Below are positions 59,906-64,000 of a stretch of DNA of 64,000 nt, piece after piece. The stretch comes from Methanococcoides sp052057775 (GTDB lineage: Archaea > Halobacteriota > Methanosarcinia > Methanosarcinales > Methanosarcinaceae). Position 1 is the first letter of the stretch. Each line of letters opens with the position of its first letter. The stretch spans positions 2,046,001-2,110,000 of the forward strand of contig NZ_CP195121.1 of assembly GCF_052057775.1 (NCBI RefSeq), given 5' to 3'. Position numbers and translations under genes: made by a program. Below the pieces are notes generated by a model, which searched no databases, was not told the origin of the DNA, and saw only the letters and a list, made by a program, of their open reading frames with translations.

Positions 59906-62620
59906 ATACTCAACAAAAAGGTTACCGAATGCGGACCTAAAGGCAATGAGCATACCATTTCACTCGAAGAGTTCTTCGATAGGTTCAGTGCCGGGCCAGA
60001 AGGACTAACGTCAGCTGAAGCTCTGGAAAGACTTAAAAAATGTGGAAAAAATGTACTTGAGAACATCGGGAAGGAATCTGCCCTTAAAAAATACCTGAAA
60101 CAATTCCGTAATTTCTTCTCCATACTTCTTATTACAGGTGCCTTACTTTCATATTCAGCAGAATTACTGGATCCCGGCAAAGGAAACCTATACATCGCTA
60201 TTGCACTTTTCGGAGTTGTCATCCTCAATGCCACTTTCACTTTCATACAGGAGTACCAGACCGAAAAGATAATGGCAAGTTTCCGTGAGCTTATACCCCC
60301 TGTTGCAAAGGTCCTGAGGGACGGGGAGATCAAAGAGATCCTGGCATCCGACCTTATCGTCGGGGACGTCATATTTCTGGAAGAAGGAGATAAGGTCCCG
60401 GCTGACGGCAGGCTCATCGAGGAAAATACCTTAAAGGTAGACAATTCTTCGTTGACAGGAGAGGCCGAGCCGCAGTTGCGTTCGCTTGAGTGCACCCATC
60501 CTGAAATGCTGGAATGCAGGAACATGGTATTCTCAGGAACCCTGGTACTGACAGGCAATGGAAAAGCAGTTGTTTTCGGGACAGGTCACAATACACAGAT
60601 GGGAAAACTTGCAACACTGACAGAGCAAACGACCTCAGTTGAAACCCCTCTTCGAAAAGAGCTGAACAATTTCATCAGGATCATATCAATTATCGCGATC
60701 TTCCTGGGAATATCATTCTTTACCATTGGTTTCCTGATACAGGACCTGTTCCTCCTGAACCTTATCTTTGCCATAGGGATCATTGTTGCCAATGTGCCTG
60801 AAGGGCTACTTCCAACGGTGACCCTTGCCTTAAGCCTGGCATCAAGAAGAATGGCAAAAAGGAATGCTCTTATTAAGCAACTCGAATCGGTTGAAACACT
60901 TGGTTCGACCACGGTCATATGCACCGATAAGACCGGAACACTTACACAGAACAAAATGGCCGTCCATTCGATGACACTGGGTTTTGAACAGATCGATGTC
61001 GCAAACGGGGAAAAGCCGCCGGAAATACTACTGAAAGTAGCTGTCCTCTGCAATAATTCAAGGCTCACTGGCGGACCTGTGGGATATAAGGGAGACCCGA
61101 CTGAAGGTGCTTTGCTGATGTATGCAACAAAGTTCACAGATATTGAGCTGATGAGAGGGAACAACACCCGGCTGATGGAATATTCGTTCGATTCCCTGAA
61201 AGAGAGGATGCAGGTAATTTACCAGACCGATTCTGGTGAAAAGGAATCCTATCTCAAGGGTGCAAGCGAAGTTGTTGTTAAAATGTGCGACCACTTACTG
61301 ATGAACGGGGATGAGGTTCCAATTAGCAATGATGACAGGAGCGAACTTCTGGACATGCACCTGAAAATAGCCGAGAGAGGGGAACGAGTCCTTGCTCTTG
61401 CCTATCGGAGGGTAGAGGATGAGATAGAGTATGATAGCGGTTTTACTTTCATCGGTTTTGCCGGAGCTGTGGATCCTCCCAGACCGGAAGTAAAGGATGC
61501 TATAGATAAATGTCACAAAGCCGGGATCAAGGTAGTCATGATAACAGGAGATCATCCTGTCACTGCCCTTTCCATTGCGAGAAAAGTAGGTTTCAGCAAC
61601 AATGGCCATGAGCCGGAGATGATCACAGGTGCTGAGCTGGAGAAGTTACCAATTGAAGAACTTTCGAAGAGACTGAAGGCACCTGACATCATCTTCGCTA
61701 GAACATCCCCGGTACAGAAACTGAAGATCGTACAGGCATTCCAGTCAAGGGGAGAGATCGTGACAATGACCGGGGATGGTGTCAATGATGCTCCTGCAAT
61801 AAAGAACGCAGACATGGGCGTAGCCATGGGAAGCGGTACCGATGTGGCACGGGAATCTGCTGATATGATACTCCTTGATGATAATTTTGCCACCATCGTC
61901 AATGCAATTGAAGAAGGAAGAACGGTGTTTGACAATATCAAGAAGTTCATCGCCTACATCCTTACGAGCAACATCCCGGAGATACTGCCTTTCATCGCAT
62001 TCGTACTGCTTGCGATCCCACTGCCGATGAACGTACAACTGATCCTTGCCATCGACCTTGGAACGGATATACTTCCGGCACTGGCACTGGCTGTTGAGAA
62101 AGGGGAAGGGGATATAATGAAACGTCCCCCCAGATCCAAATATGAGAAGTTGCTAACACCACAGGTCCTTCTCACATCCTACGGGATGAAAGGACCCATT
62201 GAAGCACTTGCAGGCTTTACCTGTTACTTCGCCGTACTCCTGGACGGGGGATGGACATGGGGACAGGCATTGCTTAGCACAGAGCTCCTGTACAGGCAGG
62301 CGATAATGGGATTCTTCGCTGCCGTAATTATCTGCCAGGTAGCAAATCTGCTCGTGTCCCGAACAAGGGTTGAATCAGCCTTCTCAAAGAACCCATTCAC
62401 CAACAAAATGATACTGCTGGCCATCGTGAGCGAGCTGCTTATACTTACTATGATAATGTTCCATCCATTTGCGAACACTATCTTCGGAACAGCACCGGTA
62501 GCATTGGAATATATCCTGCTTGCAGTACCGTTCGCAGTATTGCTGTTCCTGCAGGATGAGATCAGGAAATACTATATCAGGAAGGGGTCATTGCTTGCAA
62601 AGGCTTTCCTGAAGTGGTAA
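59906..62620 (+). CDS. P-type cation ATPase, Na+/K+-ATPase (type IIC)-like
   Basis: About 904 residues. Family motifs: SLTGEAEP, phosphorylation Asp in ICTDKTGTLTQNKM, MTGDGVNDAPAI. The cation-site segments follow animal Na+/K+-ATPase: M4 VANVPEGLL, M5 IAYILTSNIPEILPF and M6 AIDLGTDILPALALA...GDIMKRPPR, keeping the equivalents of Glu327, Asn776, Glu779, Asp804 and Asp808. It likely exports Na+ or exchanges Na+ and K+ (inference). Homology clearly extends upstream of the first in-frame ATG (60272) through a typical N-terminal cation-ATPase domain with helices M1-M2, back to about 59909. No ATG/GTG/TTG opens that frame: either ATA at 59906 (six bases after AAGGGGGT) is used, or the run of five G at 59894-59898 hides a one-base frameshift from ATG 59881. 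Confidence 0.88.
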   Translation: MLNKKVTECGPKGNEHTISLEEFFDRFSAGPEGLTSAEALERLKKCGKNVLENIGKESALKKYLKQFRNFFSILLITGALLSYSAELLDPGKGNLYIAIALFGVVILNATFTFIQEYQTEKIMASFRELIPPVAKVLRDGEIKEILASDLIVGDVIFLEEGDKVPADGRLIEENTLKVDNSSLTGEAEPQLRSLECTHPEMLECRNMVFSGTLVLTGNGKAVVFGTGHNTQMGKLATLTEQTTSVETPLRKELNNFIRIISIIAIFLGISFFTIGFLIQDLFLLNLIFAIGIIVANVPEGLLPTVTLALSLASRRMAKRNALIKQLESVETLGSTTVICTDKTGTLTQNKMAVHSMTLGFEQIDVANGEKPPEILLKVAVLCNNSRLTGGPVGYKGDPTEGALLMYATKFTDIELMRGNNTRLMEYSFDSLKERMQVIYQTDSGEKESYLKGASEVVVKMCDHLLMNGDEVPISNDDRSELLDMHLKIAERGERVLALAYRRVEDEIEYDSGFTFIGFAGAVDPPRPEVKDAIDKCHKAGIKVVMITGDHPVTALSIARKVGFSNNGHEPEMITGAELEKLPIEELSKRLKAPDIIFARTSPVQKLKIVQAFQSRGEIVTMTGDGVNDAPAIKNADMGVAMGSGTDVARESADMILLDDNFATIVNAIEEGRTVFDNIKKFIAYILTSNIPEILPFIAFVLLAIPLPMNVQLILAIDLGTDILPALALAVEKGEGDIMKRPPRSKYEKLLTPQVLLTSYGMKGPIEALAGFTCYFAVLLDGGWTWGQALLSTELLYRQAIMGFFAAVIICQVANLLVSRTRVESAFSKNPFTNKMILLAIVSELLILTMIMFHPFANTIFGTAPVALEYILLAVPFAVLLFLQDEIRKYYIRKGSLLAKAFLKW

Positions 62621-63700
62621 TCACACTGCCATACCGGAACTGAACAGTAAGATCAGGAAGAGAACATAAAGGACGATCAATGCGATCCCTTCTATCCTCC
62701 TGATCTCCCAGTGTGTATTGATGAACCACAGCAGAACAACGCTTATCATTATCATGAACGGACCGGTGAACATAATGGTCATTGGAGTTATTTCCAGAGG
62801 GAACACAAGTGCTGATGCGCCAAGGACCAAAAAGATGTTCGTAATGTTGGAACCTATCACATTTCCGATAGCAATATTTCCATAACCTCTGCGTGCAGCG
62901 GATATTGTAACCATCAGTTCGGGAAGGGAGGTACCTACTGCAACAAGTGTTACACCAATAAGTGTGTCAGGTAACCGGAACAGTTCTGCAAAGAATATTG
63001 CTTCTGCAACGAAGTATTTTGCACCGAATATCACTGCTACTCCGCTAATGAAGAGAATGACGAGATCCTTATAGATGCCTGTAAGTTCTCTCTTTTTTTC
63101 CTGTTCAGGGCTCTGATCACTGTTACTTACAGCCTTTCTTTTAGCGGAGTTATAATCATTGATACCATTTCTGACGCGCTGGTTCATTGATCCGACATAT
63201 TTGAACTTTACAAAATAGTGAATAAACTCCCGGAAATAGGACTTGCCCTCGAACTTTGACTTATCCTCGAACAGGAAGAAAACATAAGCTACATAAAAAA
63301 GAACAAGGACAACTGCTTCAATTCTGGATATTTGAAGATCAAATGCAAGAAGCAGGAAAAGAGAAGAAGCAAAGACCATAATGTAACCATCCCTTTTCAG
63401 CATGTCCGATTCGGTCTTTACCACTGAGATGATGGCAGCACATCCCACGATAAGGGCTATGTTCGCAATGTTCGAACCCACGACATTTCCTATCACTATT
63501 CCGCTTGATTCTGACAGTGATGCGGTTATGGAAGAAGCAAGCTCCGGTATGGAGGTACCGACGGCTACCAGGGTAAGCCCGATAATGAACTCGGAGACCC
63601 CGAACTTCTTTGCAATTGAAGATGCAGAACTTACAAAAAAGTCGGATCCTTTGACCAGAAGTATCAGGCCTATAAGCAGGATAGCAATATTTGAAAGCAT
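62621..63700 (-). CDS. Na+/Ca2+ exchanger-family antiporter (CaCA, YrbG type)
   Basis: 359 residues with ten or so membrane helices in two homologous halves, each with the alpha-repeat: LTLVAVGTSIPELASSITA...GNVVGSNIANI and VTLVAVGTSLPELMVTISA...GNVIGSNITNI. A basic cytoplasmic loop (about 150-210) separates them. It exchanges Na+ or H+ for Ca2+. Its stop codon abuts that of the ATPase gene with no base between. Cation extrusion by one and antiport by the other would work together. Confidence 0.93.
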   Translation of the reverse strand: MLSNIAILLIGLILLVKGSDFFVSSASSIAKKFGVSEFIIGLTLVAVGTSIPELASSITASLSESSGIVIGNVVGSNIANIALIVGCAAIISVVKTESDMLKRDGYIMVFASSLFLLLAFDLQISRIEAVVLVLFYVAYVFFLFEDKSKFEGKSYFREFIHYFVKFKYVGSMNQRVRNGINDYNSAKRKAVSNSDQSPEQEKKRELTGIYKDLVILFISGVAVIFGAKYFVAEAIFFAELFRLPDTLIGVTLVAVGTSLPELMVTISAARRGYGNIAIGNVIGSNITNIFLVLGASALVFPLEITPMTIMFTGPFMIMISVVLLWFINTHWEIRRIEGIALIVLYVLFLILLFSSGMAV

Positions 63701-63850
63701 CGAACTTCAATTGGACACGTTTCTATTTATCTTTGTTTATGGTGTCACGCCGCTATGATCTGATGATATATGTACCTATAAGTACGTTTATATGCAAGAT
63801 AGATGTTTAATGAGTAAGATACGTTAAACATTATAAAGGAGTTTGATGCT

Positions 63851-64000
63851 TTGAGTGATATTGAACCTATTAGATTGGGATTTGTCGTAGCTGAGTTCAA
63901 CAGGGACCTTACATACCAGATGGAACTTTTGGGAACAGAGCATGCAAAGTTCCTTGGCGCTGAGGTAGTAGACACAATTCTGGTGCCTGGCGTTTACGAT
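63851..64000 (+). CDS. ribH: 6,7-Dimethyl-8-ribityllumazine synthase, 5' part
   Basis: Only the first 50 codons lie in the window. IRLGFVVAEFNRDLTYQMELLG and LVPGVYD identify archaeal lumazine synthase, which condenses the two riboflavin precursors and supplies RibC (48550-49014). Start is TTG at 63851, nine bases after AAGGAG (63836-63841); the nearby ATG at 63845 is out of frame and stops at once. TATA-like strings lie at about 63776-63792. The gene is divergent from the exchanger. Confidence 0.9.
   Translation, partial: MSDIEPIRLGFVVAEFNRDLTYQMELLGTEHAKFLGAEVVDTILVPGVYD

Noticed and set aside
1..64000. tRNA, rRNA, CRISPR, insertion sequence or prophage
   Set aside because: I looked for T-arm-like strings, regularly spaced repeats and transposase or integrase motifs and found none convincing; tRNAscan-SE and a repeat finder would settle it.

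Overview
This window reads as chromosomal DNA of a methylotrophic methanogenic archaeon of the Methanosarcinales, closest in gene content to the marine genera Methanococcoides, Methanolobus and Methanosarcina. The evidence is two methanol:corrinoid methyltransferase operons (mtaCB) with their MtaA and RamA-type partners, SepCysS for tRNA-dependent cysteine synthesis, a tandem-duplicated Methanosarcinales S-layer protein, archaeal-type riboflavin synthase, and AT-rich intergenic DNA with TATA-box promoters and several leaderless or TTG/GTG-started genes. The genus is an inference. I see no rRNA or tRNA gene, CRISPR array, insertion sequence or prophage.

Layout. 1-13.2 kb, methanol entry into methanogenesis: an acetate/succinate-family transporter, mtaCB copy 1, mtaCB copy 2, a seven-PAS/two-GAF sensor without a kinase, the RamA-type corrinoid activase and mtaA, all on the minus strand. 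13.5-24 kb, plus strand: a secreted alkaline-phosphatase-superfamily hydrolase, prephenate dehydratase, a MoxR/DUF58/VWA operon and a secreted tandem-repeat protein whose ribosome-binding site lies inside a hairpin. 24.3-31 kb: PEP synthase, then a pscS-metY-metX thiol operon. 31.3-40 kb, cell envelope and osmotic stress: a candidate structured RNA, a bactofilin-like membrane protein, two MscS channels, DUF432, a PsiE-like protein, a TM-helix-repeat channel relative and the S-layer protein. 40-46.3 kb: molybdate transporter modABC under a ModE-like operator, a small orphan, a dCache histidine kinase and a divergent XRE-CBS regulator. 46.4-49 kb: a secreted protein, a class V aminotransferase and ribC. 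49-59.7 kb, glycogen-type polysaccharide metabolism on the minus strand: debranching enzyme, GH15, two GH57 proteins (one lacking its catalytic Asp), a GT4 synthase-like enzyme, GalT and a GT3-like glycogen synthase. 59.9-64 kb: a P-type ATPase with all key Na+/K+-ATPase (type IIC) ligands but no ordinary start codon, a Na+/Ca2+ exchanger-family antiporter whose stop codon abuts the ATPase stop, and the start of ribH.

How the genes work together. MtaB moves the methyl group of methanol to the corrinoid of MtaC, MtaA passes it to coenzyme M, and the RamA-type protein re-reduces inactivated corrinoid. The most interesting new signal is regulatory. mtaCB1 and mtaA, 10 kb apart, share a promoter in which inverted-repeat arms separated by exactly 22 nt bracket the same TATA box, followed by leaders of about 250-260 nt carrying three short motifs in the same order and nearly the same positions. 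mtaCB2 has a different short-leader promoter with its own operator. Other candidates for new biology are the structured RNA at 31.36-31.51 kb, the Shine-Dalgarno-masking hairpin at 23.27 kb, the inactive-looking GH57 partner and the ATPase start region.
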